From positions 1-36,550 of the forward strand of contig JABJQG010000044.1 of assembly GCA_018663505.1 (NCBI GenBank): a stretch of 36,550 nt of DNA, read 5' to 3'. The position numbers and the translations under genes were made by a program. Of this stretch, positions 6,963-15,307 are shown one piece after another. The notes beneath the pieces were generated by a model. It made no database searches. It saw only the letters and a program-made list of their open reading frames with translations, and was not told the DNA's origin. How positions within the stretch are numbered: position 1 is the first letter of the stretch; each line of letters begins with the position of its first letter. Source of the DNA: Pseudobdellovibrionaceae bacterium (GTDB lineage Bacteria > Bdellovibrionota > Bdellovibrionia > Bdellovibrionales > UBA1609).

Positions 6963-7310
6963 ATGGAAAAAGAAGTTAAAAAAATATTGATGAAGCTCAT
7001 TGAGGATCTGGCCCCTGATGATATGCCTCGAAATGAGGTTGGCAAATTAGTTAAAGCTACTAAGCTTGGTGAATCTACGATCAGAACCGCAAAAAAACGT
7101 GAAAGAATAAGCGCAGATACCCTTATGAGATTACTTCTTGCTCATGGCGTTGATTCTCAAGATATAATTAATCTGCCTAGGAAGAACTCATCTAAGGTTT
7201 GCCCTTCAATAACCAAGTGGCATAATCTTGGGTTGAAACTGAATAAACAAGAAAGAGAAGCTTACATTTCACTTGTAGACTGGAATCGAAAAATATTTAA
7301 ACCAAAATAA
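6963..7310 (+). CDS. Small putative HTH-containing protein (115 aa)
   Basis: 115 aa with a helical region resembling a helix-turn-helix: EVGKLVKATKLGESTIRTAKKRERISADTLMRLLLAHGV has the shape of a regulator in which the T-x2-G-x-S-T-I turn leads a recognition helix. No wider family is recognised. GGAGG lies 12 nt before the ATG. Divergent from 6778, convergent with 7660. A regulator is inferred, not shown. Confidence 0.6.
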   Translation: MEKEVKKILMKLIEDLAPDDMPRNEVGKLVKATKLGESTIRTAKKRERISADTLMRLLLAHGVDSQDIINLPRKNSSKVCPSITKWHNLGLKLNKQEREAYISLVDWNRKIFKPK

Positions 7311-7315
7311 ATTAA

Positions 7316-7660
7316 TTAATTAGAATCTTCTCTTGTGGGTGCTCCCCACATTTTCTTTATTAAACCGTTTTCGATATAATATATAAAAGTGATTGTAGAT
7401 TTAATTTTTCCATCATCTTTTATTTCTGATGTTGTAACAAATTGACCATTAGAGCTTATATCAACCAATTTTGCGGTAAGAAACTCACCTGACTCAATTT
7501 GTTCAGTCATATGCCGTCGAATATCATCTTTAGAAGAGGCAATTAGGGTCTCTTCTGGAAGAACTACAACTTTCAGATCATCAGCAAAGTATTGAAGACA
7601 TCCTTCGACATCTTTCATATTGAAAGCTTCAATCTGTTTTTTAACAATATCTTCTGACAT
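7316..7660 (-). CDS. SnoaL/NTF2-like fold protein
   Basis: 114 aa, the usual size for a single NTF2-like (cone-shaped alpha+beta barrel) domain. Diagnostic features are the N-terminal helix VKKQIEAFNMKDVEGCLQYFADD, an RRHM helix, and the late strands ITFIYYIENGLIKKMWG, which match SnoaL-like ketosteroid-isomerase relatives. The substrate is unknown; no catalytic pair can be assigned with confidence. GGAGGAATT directly precedes the ATG. Stand-alone gene and probably cargo. Confidence 0.75.
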   Translation of the reverse strand: MSEDIVKKQIEAFNMKDVEGCLQYFADDLKVVVLPEETLIASSKDDIRRHMTEQIESGEFLTAKLVDISSNGQFVTTSEIKDDGKIKSTITFIYYIENGLIKKMWGAPTREDSN

Positions 7661-7882
7661 AATTCCTCCAGATAAAATATTACACCTAAGTTGCTATAAA
7701 AACAATTAATGAAAGTTTATGATTTTTTTTTGGTTTTAAAAAATATTTAAAAAGTATTTAAAAAAATTAATTCATCAATTAAACAAGATATAGGAAGAAC
7801 ACATTCAAATTCTTTAAAGCAAAGATTAATCGTCGTTATAATAGTATGTAAGTTATTCATATTTTTGCATTAAGGTAGTCTT

Positions 7883-7898
7883 CTACAAAAATTTGTAT
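7883..7898. promoter_or_regulatory. Upstream activating palindrome, site 1
   Basis: CTACAA-AAAT-TTGTAT, one mismatch from the CTACAA-N4-TTGTAG consensus seen six times in the window. Centre about 320 bp upstream of the predicted transcription start at 8211. Confidence 0.6.
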
Positions 7899-7972
7899 AA
7901 ACAAAATTTAATGTATTTACTAAGTGATTCCACACGCTTAATTTAAGAGTACAAAGTATTTAATAAATTACT

Positions 7973-7988
7973 CTACAAAAAGTTGTAG
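7973..7988. promoter_or_regulatory. Upstream activating palindrome, site 2
   Basis: A perfect CTACAA-AAAG-TTGTAG palindrome, about 230 bp upstream of the predicted start. Confidence 0.7.
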
Positions 7989-8073
7989 AAATTGTGCGCA
8001 TAGTCAGATATAAGGGTTAAGCCAGTCTTATCAATCGCTTACTGGCTTCTATAAGAATGGTAATTTTGGAGGG

Positions 8074-8089
8074 CTACAAAATTTTGTAG
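8074..8089. promoter_or_regulatory. Upstream activating palindrome, site 3
   Basis: A perfect CTACAA-AATT-TTGTAG palindrome centred about 129 bp upstream of the predicted start, a typical enhancer distance for NtrC-family activators. Confidence 0.7.
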
Positions 8090-8184
8090 AATATCTACCA
8101 CCGCAATGACTTTCACAACTAGCTGTACATCAGCCCTCAAACTAAAAAGCTTACATTTCAAGTAGTTGCCACAAAAAAATAAAC

Positions 8185-8200
8185 TGGCACATACATTGCG
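8185..8200 (+). promoter_or_regulatory. Sigma-54 (-24/-12) promoter of the sensing operon
   Basis: TGGCAC, 5 nt, TTGCG: the invariant GG (8186-8187) and GC (8198-8199) doublets are separated by exactly 10 bp, matching the RpoN consensus at all key positions. The predicted start is about 8211, 37 nt before the activator gene, which encodes a sigma-54 activator (positive autoregulation inferred). Confidence 0.85.
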
Positions 8201-8247
8201 ATATAGGCTTTCGAGCACTGTTGCTCTAACTAAAGGGGGAGATCTGT

Positions 8248-9651
8248 ATGAAACCAAGAGTTATAGCCATTGATGATGATGAAATGTACCTGAAGGGTAC
8301 AGAAACACTATTCAATGAAAAGCAAATACCAATAGCTACATTTTCTGATTCATCAAAGGCCATCCGCTCTATTGAAGAAGCAAAAAGAAGTGGCTCACCT
8401 TATAAAATGGCAATTGTTGACTTTGATATGCCTATTAAAGGTAATGAGGTCGTCAGGTCCATCAAACAAATTGATGGAAGCATCCACACTGTAATTTTAT
8501 CCTCTTCTCTTTCAAAAGAAGAAGCTGCACTTTGCAATAAGGCAGGTGCCGATCACATTTATTTTAAACGTAAAAGCAAAGAAATTATTTTACTTCTTTC
8601 TGAAATTGCATCTTTAAAAGTTAAAAGAGGAAAACTTTCAAGTGAAGAAAAAGTGGCTAATTATGAATGGATAAAAAAAATATTAAGCTTAAGAGGCCAT
8701 TCCGCAGCCTTGGCGAAAGTGGCTAGTGAAGTCAGTAAATACGCCCTTGCAGGAGAGAGCGTTTTAGTTACTGGTCAATCAGGCGTTGGAAAAGAACAAG
8801 TTGCACGTTCAATTCATTCAAACTCTAAAAGGCCTGGAAGCTTTATAGCTGTAAACTGTGGAGCCATTTCAAAAGACCTTGTTCAAAGTGAACTCTTTGG
8901 ACATTTAAAAGGATCATTTACGGGGGCAATGAATAATCAAACAGGTAAGTTTGTAGCAGCTCATGGTGGAACTATTTTTCTCGATGAAATAGGTGAAATG
9001 CCGCTGGAGTCACAAGTAAAACTATTAAGAGTACTACAAGAACGAGAGGTTTACCCTGTGGGGAGTACAAAACCGACAAAGATAGATGTAAGAATTGTTG
9101 CCGCCACTAATAAAAACCTGCAAGAAGAGGTTAGAAAGGGAAACTTTCGTGAAGATTTATTTTACAGGCTGAACATACTTCCAATTCAAGTACCCACGTT
9201 ATCAGAAAGAGTAGCGGATATTGAACCAATTGTTAAATTTATTATTGAAGAAAAAAATCGTGAAACAGGAAGAAAAAAATATATTACTGATGATGCTATT
9301 CAATTGTTAGAAACATTTGCTTGGCCTGGGAATATTCGAGAACTAAGTAACAAAATCAGAAAAGCGTATACGCTCGCTGACGACATTATTGATCGTGCCT
9401 TATTTTCAAGTCAGGTAATCAATGACGATTTAGAGAGCATGATTAATGGTATAAAAAAACAAGAAGATTTTATTAGTTACAATGACTTTGTTGAAAGTGT
9501 AAGAAATAGAATTGAGCGTTTATATTTAGAAAAAGCAATGGTACTTGCAAATGGAAAAAGAGCCGATGCCGCTCGACTTACAGGTTTACCATACACCACT
9601 TATATACATAAAAGAAAAAGTTTAGGACTAACTTTAAACCAAGATAAATAA
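8248..9651 (+). CDS. NtrC-family sigma-54-dependent response regulator
   Basis: 467 aa. An N-terminal receiver domain has the acidic cluster D9-D11, the phospho-acceptor Asp58 in VDFDMP and a conserved Lys in FKRKS. An AAA+ domain follows: Walker A GQSGVGKE (176-183), the sigma-54 contact loop GSFTGA (222-227, a variant of GAFTGA), Walker B FLDE (244-247) and the downstream arginine-finger region NFREDLFYRLNILPI. A C-terminal Fis-type HTH (KRADAARLTGLPYTTYIHKRKSLGL) binds DNA. It is the first gene of a five-gene operon that also encodes a histidine kinase, its likely partner. It probably binds the CTACAA-N4-TTGTAG palindromes and activates the promoters at 8185 and 15209. Confidence 0.93.
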   Translation: MKPRVIAIDDDEMYLKGTETLFNEKQIPIATFSDSSKAIRSIEEAKRSGSPYKMAIVDFDMPIKGNEVVRSIKQIDGSIHTVILSSSLSKEEAALCNKAGADHIYFKRKSKEIILLLSEIASLKVKRGKLSSEEKVANYEWIKKILSLRGHSAALAKVASEVSKYALAGESVLVTGQSGVGKEQVARSIHSNSKRPGSFIAVNCGAISKDLVQSELFGHLKGSFTGAMNNQTGKFVAAHGGTIFLDEIGEMPLESQVKLLRVLQEREVYPVGSTKPTKIDVRIVAATNKNLQEEVRKGNFREDLFYRLNILPIQVPTLSERVADIEPIVKFIIEEKNRETGRKKYITDDAIQLLETFAWPGNIRELSNKIRKAYTLADDIIDRALFSSQVINDDLESMINGIKKQEDFISYNDFVESVRNRIERLYLEKAMVLANGKRADAARLTGLPYTTYIHKRKSLGLTLNQDK

Positions 9652-9670
9652 TTTAAAAAGGGGAAATAAA

Positions 9671-10153
9671 ATGAAAATAACTAAAAAAGAAATAATTATA
9701 TTAGCCGCTCTTGGCCTCGTTCCAGTAAAAGAAGTTTTAGCTTCTGATTTTGAAAATGGGATAAATTTAAACCCAGATAGCCCAAGCTTAAGAGCTGAAA
9801 ATTTACAAATCAATCCTGATACTCTTCGAGTGCTTAAAATGTTTTCTCAAATGAATGCAATAAATTTTGACAATGATGCCCATAAAATATTAATTAAACC
9901 AGAACAACTTCCTAATATATTAATTATACAACTACATAACTCAAAAGAAGTTGAATTTGATGAGGAAGCTAACGTATTTTTTTTGAAAGAAGAGTTTATA
10001 AATACATTGGCTAGGGATCATGCCTTTTCTCGCTTAGGGACAGTGCCTTCAATTGAAACAAATAAAGAAATTTTAAAAAGATTAAAAGAAAACTCAACTC
10101 CAGTTTTAAGAGAAGATCAAATTTTATATTCTCGCCATAGCTTTATAAGGTAA
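9671..10153 (+). CDS. Secreted 160-aa protein, candidate signal-peptide precursor
   Basis: Not recognised as a known family. A clear Sec signal peptide (basic start, core IIILAALGLVPV, cleavage expected after VLA near residue 24) exports it. The mature part is charged and helix-prone, without cysteines, ending in a Tyr/His/Arg-rich tail (ILYSRHSFIR). GGGG-type Shine-Dalgarno 7 nt before the ATG; 19 nt after the activator gene. Its neighbours, a peptide-binding protein and a HExxH peptide-modification-like enzyme, make a role as precursor or carrier of a modified peptide signal plausible. That is inference; a periplasmic accessory protein is equally compatible with the sequence. Confidence 0.65.
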   Translation: MKITKKEIIILAALGLVPVKEVLASDFENGINLNPDSPSLRAENLQINPDTLRVLKMFSQMNAINFDNDAHKILIKPEQLPNILIIQLHNSKEVEFDEEANVFFLKEEFINTLARDHAFSRLGTVPSIETNKEILKRLKENSTPVLREDQILYSRHSFIR

Positions 10154-10159
10154 TTAAAA

Positions 10160-11680
10160 ATGAAAATTTTATTTTATATCATATTAGGAGTCATTATGCT
10201 TGAAACACAAACAACAATTGATAATTCTGCTTTTGCAATAACCAAGTCAAAAAAAATAATTCGTGTTAAGTTGCCATTGGGGAAAGAGGTTCCATTTAGT
10301 AAAAATGCTCCTGTTGATACAATTTATGCAACAATAGCCCCTATCTTGGGACAGCTTATATACACCTCTAACTCTTATGACCTAGAGGCTGGATTACTGA
10401 GATCGTTTAATTGGGATTTTGAAAACAGTGCTTATATTCTTAAGCTCAAATCTGGATTAAAGTTTCATAATGGTAGGGCTGTAACTTCCAAAGATTTAGA
10501 ATTTTCCATTACAAGAGGGTTTTATTCTTCAAAGCCATCATTTTTTTTGGCTTTTCTAAATAATATCCAGGGAATTAATGCGATTAAAGGTAAAAAGGTA
10601 TTTGTAAGTGGAAAAGTCAGTGGCATCAAAATCATAGATGAACAAACAATTAGCGTAAAGCTTAATGAGCCAAACCCTTCATTCTTACATTCCCTTGCTC
10701 GCTCCTATTTTTCAGTAGTGCCCATTGAGGCGCTTGAACCAGACTATGAAACCTGGAAAATATTTCCGGTGGGTGCTGGTGCATACAAAGTGGTAAAATT
10801 TAGTGCAAAAAATGACGAAATAACTTTAGTAAATGTTAATAAAATTGATTCGTCTGTTGATGAGCTTATTTTTTATTATAAAAAAACAGATACACCTATG
10901 GATATTGAAATATCAAGTCATGGAAATAATAAGAAAGTAGTATTATCAAAAAGGTCTGCAAGCTTAACAGGAATATATTTTAACTTTAATAATTCTATTG
11001 CTCGCAATATACAGTTTCGTAAAGCCCTTGATTTAGCTATTGATCGTAAAAAGCTTACTGAAGGAGTCGAAATTTATACTCCAGCTAATGAGTTTCTTGC
11101 AAATCATTTTTGGGGTCGGATAAAACCAGATAAAAAAACTGATATTAATAAAGCCAAAAAGCTTTTAAAAGAGGTTAAGCAACTTGATTTATCAAAAATA
11201 TTTCAAATCCCTGTGTTTAATGGAAAGCTAACAGATCCAAAATATGGGCTTTATGCATCAAGACTCGAAGAACAACTTAGAAAAATTGGCTTAAATGTAA
11301 AGTTTATTGAATCAGAGGAGAAAATATTTCCAAGTACCGACAAAGAAACTTTATTCCGTCTAGCTTCTTTGGGTGCTGATGTAGCAGATCCTATAATACT
11401 CTTTGGACTTTTGCGTGGTAAAAACTCTCCTTTAAGCCCACACTTTCCATTGAATGATAAAAGTTATGAAAACTTATTTTCAAAAGCACAACATACAACG
11501 ACTTTAGATCAAAGAGTAATGGCTGTAAAAAAACTATCATCATATATTCACGAAAACACTTGGACAGTGCCACTTTTTGAAAAGAAACTATTAGTTTCGA
11601 TTAATCCAAATAGGATTAAAGATATTGGGTTACAAGATGGAGGGCTTACTTTTTTTGTTGAGAGAGCAACATTAAAATAA
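10160..11680 (+). CDS. Extracellular solute-binding protein, family 5 (peptide-binding)
   Basis: 506 aa, usual size for SBP_bac_5 (OppA/DppA-like). The signal peptide ends near NSAFA (residue 26), with no lipobox Cys, so it should be free in the periplasm. The family pattern is clear: the ILKLKSGLKFHNGRAVTSKDLEFSI signature of cluster 5 binding proteins, then VKLNEPNPSFLHSLA, PVGAGAYKVVKF, and the late QFRKALDLAIDRKKLTEGV. These proteins bind oligopeptides. No permease or ATPase gene is nearby, so it may serve as a receptor that reports to the kinase encoded two genes downstream rather than as a transporter part, compare PrgZ-type pheromone binding. Starts 6 nt after the secreted protein gene. 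Confidence 0.85.
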   Translation: MKILFYIILGVIMLETQTTIDNSAFAITKSKKIIRVKLPLGKEVPFSKNAPVDTIYATIAPILGQLIYTSNSYDLEAGLLRSFNWDFENSAYILKLKSGLKFHNGRAVTSKDLEFSITRGFYSSKPSFFLAFLNNIQGINAIKGKKVFVSGKVSGIKIIDEQTISVKLNEPNPSFLHSLARSYFSVVPIEALEPDYETWKIFPVGAGAYKVVKFSAKNDEITLVNVNKIDSSVDELIFYYKKTDTPMDIEISSHGNNKKVVLSKRSASLTGIYFNFNNSIARNIQFRKALDLAIDRKKLTEGVEIYTPANEFLANHFWGRIKPDKKTDINKAKKLLKEVKQLDLSKIFQIPVFNGKLTDPKYGLYASRLEEQLRKIGLNVKFIESEEKIFPSTDKETLFRLASLGADVADPIILFGLLRGKNSPLSPHFPLNDKSYENLFSKAQHTTTLDQRVMAVKKLSSYIHENTWTVPLFEKKLLVSINPNRIKDIGLQDGGLTFFVERATLK

Positions 11681-11690
11681 GTAATTTATT

Positions 11691-12524
11691 ATGAAAGACT
11701 CATGGTTTTTTGGAAATGCTGGTGTGAATAACTTAAAAGAAGTAAATGAGTCTTTTAAGTTAAAGACTTTGAAGCATATAAATTTAATTTCAAAAAATAC
11801 ATTTTCTACTTATTCACCTTGGATGAGTAATTTAGATAAAATTACTGAATTAGAAGACGAATTTAAGTCTAATAAGTTAATCATAACTTCAATTAATTCG
11901 CTTGAAACTTTAGAGCAATTTTACTCACCACCAGAGGATGAAAACAACAGTGTATCCTTTTTCAATTTTTCTTCTGATAAACTCCTTGAAGGTGCTGTTG
12001 ATATTATTAAATCTCAGGGAAATGACATATCAAATATATTTGAAAATACAGTTAGACATATTGTACCTTTGGAGACAGCAAAAGGTGATTTTCAAAATAT
12101 TGGAATTGGATTTAGCAGTCATTTAGCTAAGGGTGCTATTTTTTTAAATTCACCTTTTTTAAATGAAAACTCTGCACTGCAACTAGCCATTAACATTGCT
12201 CACGAAACAGGGCATCAGGCTCTTTACATTTATCAGACAGCAGACCCCATCATTGAAAATGGCATAGATACTCCTGTTTATTCATATGTAAGAAAAATTG
12301 ATAGACCAGCTATACAGTCTTTTCACGCATCAGTAGCCCTAGCATTTATGGTTAGATTTTTAACACAACTAAATAAAGGGTATCACAGTGATTACCATCA
12401 AAAGGTGTTGGAAAAATTAGTGCATGATTTTACTCAATCCCTGAATAGTTATAAAAATATTCAGTTTACAGAATTTGGGGAATTACTTTTAGAAGATTTA
12501 AGGTGTTACGCCTGTGAACTCTGA
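11691..12524 (+). CDS. HExxH protein, putative RiPP-type peptide beta-hydroxylase
   Basis: 277 aa, no signal peptide, so cytoplasmic. HETGH at residues 171-175 sits in NIAHETGHQALYIYQTADPI, followed by VYSYVRKIDRPAIQSFHASVALAFMVRFLTQL. This HExxH, then DP, then Y-S-x2-R-x3-RP, then F-H-A arrangement is that of the HEXXH-motif proteins of RiPP clusters. Some of these are 2-oxoglutarate-dependent peptide beta-hydroxylases rather than proteases. The substrate could be the 160-aa secreted protein encoded two genes upstream, before export. The start (ATG 11691) has no strong Shine-Dalgarno. It overlaps the kinase gene by 11 nt. A zinc peptidase is the alternative reading. Confidence 0.65.
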   Translation: MKDSWFFGNAGVNNLKEVNESFKLKTLKHINLISKNTFSTYSPWMSNLDKITELEDEFKSNKLIITSINSLETLEQFYSPPEDENNSVSFFNFSSDKLLEGAVDIIKSQGNDISNIFENTVRHIVPLETAKGDFQNIGIGFSSHLAKGAIFLNSPFLNENSALQLAINIAHETGHQALYIYQTADPIIENGIDTPVYSYVRKIDRPAIQSFHASVALAFMVRFLTQLNKGYHSDYHQKVLEKLVHDFTQSLNSYKNIQFTEFGELLLEDLRCYACEL

Positions 12525-14349
12525 AAAAAGCCAATCTATCTCATCTTATGCAAAATCAAAAGCGAAGTCTCTTTCGATCAAGATATTTATTGTTGGTGTA
12601 ATAAGTGTATTTTTAATAGGCGCACTAATTGGGACTTATTACTACAGAGGGCAACTGCTTCAAACTACCAGTGTTGTAACAAGAAGTCTTAGTCAGCCCA
12701 TGGGTTTGGGTGGAGAATTTTTGCCTGCGCAAATTATTAACACTTTAGTTGATTCAGGAAATTTCAAAGACGTTTGGGTGACAACAAATAAGAAAAATAT
12801 TCATGTTGAATCTCACTTCTATGATGCATTTCCTTTATTTAGTAACATTAAAGAAAAAAGTATTTATTGGAACAAAGGTCTGCCACATATAGTAATTACT
12901 AAACCTATTTCATATAACCAACAAAACGTTGGATTACTTTTTGTTGGTTACCAAATTCCAATAATCACTATTTTAGGATTTACAGCAACTGTATGTGTTT
13001 TATTTAGTTTGATTTCTCTTTATTTGTATTCAACGATTTTGGGGCTTGCAAAAAATGTTACTACGCCTTTTAGTGAATATTCTAATTTTTTAAAAGATAA
13101 TGTAGGAAGTGAGTATTTTTTCAATCAAGCTAATAAATGGGATAGCTTTTCTGAAATTAATTCTTTCAATAATATTTTAACCAATTATATTTTAAAAGCA
13201 AAAGAAAGCGAAATCATTGCACGTAAGGAAATCTCTAAAGCTCAAATTGCAAAAGTTGCTTTTAGAGTAAAACATGATGTTATTGCCTCCCTGGTTCTTG
13301 GGGAATCAGCATTAGAACTACTAGATCAAGATAATGAACAAGTGGAAAGATTAAGAACTATCTTTGAAAGAATTAATGATACTGTTGAGGATATTCCAAA
13401 AATTGGATCACTTACAGAGGTTGAGATAAAAATTGCTGCTAATAATGAAAATCAGTTGGACCAAGATTTACAAGAAAATAGTAAAGTTCGTAAGTGCCAT
13501 ATTGCTTCATTTATATATCAAATTGTTGGTGAAATAAAATTATCAAAAATTGCACATGCGAAAAAAATTAAATTTAAAATATACTCTGATAATGCAGCCT
13601 ATGAAACCTTTTCAGAGGTAACTCCAGGAAAACTAAAACGAAATTTACTAAACCTATATAAAAATGCAATTGAAGCCATTGGCGAAGACGGCATAATAGA
13701 AACTAAACTAAAATTAGCTGACGAAAATCTAATTATTGAAATAAAGGATAATGGACGAGGAATACCTCAGGAAGTATTACCTTTGCTTGGAAAGCGAGGT
13801 GCAACTTTCAATAAGGAAAATGGAACAGGCATAGGGCTTGCGGCAACTATAGAAGACGTTGAGCTGTGGAATGGTAATCTCGAAATAGAGTCACAAGAAA
13901 ATGTAGGTACAGTAATCAGAATTATTTTACCAAAATCAGAGGTGGATTACTTATATCCAACAACTTTATACCTAGCTCCTAGTATGAATATTATAATCGT
14001 TGATGATGACCCAATTATACACAAAATATGGGAAAGAAAATTTCAAAATGAACAACTTAGTAAAAACTCTATTGAAATAATATATTTTTATGACTTAGAT
14101 TCCGCCGGAGAACATATTTCAAAACTTGAAAAAAATGATATTGATTACATTTTACTGATGGACAATGACCTACGCCACAAAGAGCTAACGGGTCTTACCT
14201 TTGTTCAACAACAAAAAATTGAATCAAAATCTATTTTGGTGACTACAAGTGGAAACAGCAATTGGCTATATGACGAGTGCTCTAAGCACAACCTAGCTGT
14301 AATACCCAAACCAATTCTAGAACGTATACCTGTTCAGATTCTTTTATAA
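12514..14349 (+). CDS. Membrane hybrid histidine kinase with C-terminal receiver
   Basis: 611 aa from GTG, overlapping the preceding gene by 11 nt with AAGGTG upstream. Transmembrane helix 1 spans about residues 21-45. A periplasmic sensor of about 100 residues follows, then helix 2 (about 149-172), a cytoplasmic linker and coiled coil, and a DHp helix with phospho-accepting His254 in RVKHDVIASL. The ATPase domain has its N box at N384 (NLYKNAIEAI), G1 DNGRGIP and G2 GTGIGLA. A C-terminal receiver shows VDDDP and an acceptor Asp (D550 or D552 in LMDNDLRH) and KPI. It likely phosphorylates the NtrC-type regulator of the same operon. The sensor could contact the periplasmic peptide-binding protein. 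Last gene of the operon. Confidence 0.9.
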   Translation: MNSEKSQSISSYAKSKAKSLSIKIFIVGVISVFLIGALIGTYYYRGQLLQTTSVVTRSLSQPMGLGGEFLPAQIINTLVDSGNFKDVWVTTNKKNIHVESHFYDAFPLFSNIKEKSIYWNKGLPHIVITKPISYNQQNVGLLFVGYQIPIITILGFTATVCVLFSLISLYLYSTILGLAKNVTTPFSEYSNFLKDNVGSEYFFNQANKWDSFSEINSFNNILTNYILKAKESEIIARKEISKAQIAKVAFRVKHDVIASLVLGESALELLDQDNEQVERLRTIFERINDTVEDIPKIGSLTEVEIKIAANNENQLDQDLQENSKVRKCHIASFIYQIVGEIKLSKIAHAKKIKFKIYSDNAAYETFSEVTPGKLKRNLLNLYKNAIEAIGEDGIIETKLKLADENLIIEIKDNGRGIPQEVLPLLGKRGATFNKENGTGIGLAATIEDVELWNGNLEIESQENVGTVIRIILPKSEVDYLYPTTLYLAPSMNIIIVDDDPIIHKIWERKFQNEQLSKNSIEIIYFYDLDSAGEHISKLEKNDIDYILLMDNDLRHKELTGLTFVQQQKIESKSILVTTSGNSNWLYDECSKHNLAVIPKPILERIPVQILL

Positions 14350-14436
14350 GTTTTAGTGAGCATTATTGTCCAAAGAAGTGTCATGGTTGCTTTGGTAGAT
14401 CACAAAAAAAATCATAAATCAAAAGAATAATTTAAA

Positions 14437-14805
14437 CTAAACTTGTTGTAAAAATTCAATTCTGTTACCAAATGGATCGCGAGCATTACAACGAATAAAG
14501 CCTGGTATTGGTTTATTCATAACAGTATTAATTTTATGGGAAGATAGTTGCTTCTTTAGTTCATCAAGGTTTTCAACTTCATAGGCAATATGAGCTTTGG
14601 TTTTAATAGGATTCACCCCTTCTTCCTTCTCAATACTCAAGTGAATTTGAAACAAGCCTAGTTCCAGCCATAAGCCGCCATTTCTCTTTAAAAGATCAGG
14701 TTTTTCAATTTCTTTTAGACCTAATACTTCACAATAAAACTTTCGAGCTTTGCCTTCACAGCCTCTTGAAATAATAATATCTGCATGGTGTATTCGTTTA
14801 ATCAT
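14437..14805 (-). CDS. VOC-family (glyoxalase/bleomycin-resistance-like) protein
   Basis: 122 aa, one vicinal-oxygen-chelate module pair. The start IHHADIIISRGCEGKARKFYCEVLGLKE and the end NARDPFGNRIEFLQ are the classic beta-alpha-beta-beta-beta signatures. Candidate metal ligands are His6 or His7 and Glu near the C-terminus (IEF). A dioxygenase, glyoxalase or antibiotic-binding role cannot be chosen from sequence. AAGGTGAG precedes the ATG. Single leftward gene, facing the kinase gene tail-to-tail; probably cargo. Confidence 0.85.
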   Translation of the reverse strand: MIKRIHHADIIISRGCEGKARKFYCEVLGLKEIEKPDLLKRNGGLWLELGLFQIHLSIEKEEGVNPIKTKAHIAYEVENLDELKKQLSSHKINTVMNKPIPGFIRCNARDPFGNRIEFLQQV

Positions 14806-15010
14806 AACTCACCTTACTCTCAATATAGATGATATTCAAGGGTGTATAGAAACCTAATGGGCTGTGGGTTAACTTTTAAAGAAGACCTGTGAATTAAGTT
14901 ATTTTTAGGTAATTTGTGCCTTATTTTGAATAATCAAAGTGCTTTAGCGACCAAATTATCAATTATTAGTGATTCTAAATGTAATTGATATTTTGAAATT
15001 TATTTTTTTG

Positions 15011-15026
15011 CGACAACCTATTGTAG
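15011..15026. promoter_or_regulatory. Upstream activating palindrome, site 4
   Basis: CGACAA-CCTA-TTGTAG, one mismatch from consensus, about 216 bp upstream of the predicted start at 15235. An extra half site CTACAA follows at 15033-15038. Confidence 0.55.
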
Positions 15027-15052
15027 CCGCAACTACAATATAAAGAATACTT

Positions 15053-15068
15053 CTACAATATTTTGTAC
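15053..15068. promoter_or_regulatory. Upstream activating palindrome, site 5
   Basis: CTACAA-TATT-TTGTAC, one mismatch from consensus, centred about 174 bp upstream of the predicted start. Confidence 0.6.
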
Positions 15069-15108
15069 TCCTATAATTACTTAGAATAATTACACTTATT
15101 AAAATGAG

Positions 15109-15124
15109 CTACAACTTTTTATAG
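15109..15124. promoter_or_regulatory. Upstream activating palindrome, site 6
   Basis: CTACAA-CTTT-TTATAG, one mismatch, centred about 118 bp upstream of the predicted start, close to the 129 bp seen at the other promoter. Confidence 0.55.
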
Positions 15125-15208
15125 AATCAAATTTTAATATTTTATAAAAACATCGCTATGAAAAATCAAAACTCATAGATTACAAGCCTTTAACTCAAAC
15201 GCCTGTTC

Positions 15209-15224
15209 TGGCACAAGTCCTGTA
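15209..15224 (+). promoter_or_regulatory. Sigma-54-like promoter of the transfer operon
   Basis: TGGCAC, 5 nt, CTGTA. The -24 element is perfect and the spacing matches the promoter at 8185, but the -12 doublet is GT instead of GC, so this may be a weak or tightly activator-dependent promoter. Predicted start about 15235. Confidence 0.5.
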
Positions 15225-15263
15225 TTAACAAACACTGAAAACATCCTCTTACTATTAAGAGGG

Positions 15264-15307
15264 AATCGTTGCCCTTGTTACCCTATAGGGCAACAAGGGC
15301 AACGATT
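15264..15307 (+). promoter_or_regulatory. 44-bp near-perfect palindrome in the leader of the transfer operon
   Basis: Arms 15264-15280 and 15291-15307 pair at 16 of 17 positions around a CCC-TATA-GGG centre, then TTTTAACTA follows. It lies between the predicted start and the first gene, so it could be an attenuator/terminator or a protein-binding site. Its 3' arm and following leader recur at 15956-15993. Confidence 0.6.

Larger units (their letters stand above)
7661..8247. other. Large regulatory intergenic region
   Basis: 587 bp, very AT-rich, without a credible coding frame. It holds three CTACAA-N4-TTGTAG palindromes and a sigma-54-type promoter (listed separately) driving the operon that begins at 8248. 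Confidence 0.7.

Noticed and set aside
7661-8247. CRISPR-like repeats
   Set aside because: The three recurring palindromes are 16 bp, spaced about 90-100 bp apart without constant spacers, and fit operator sites upstream of a sigma-54 promoter; no cas genes are present.
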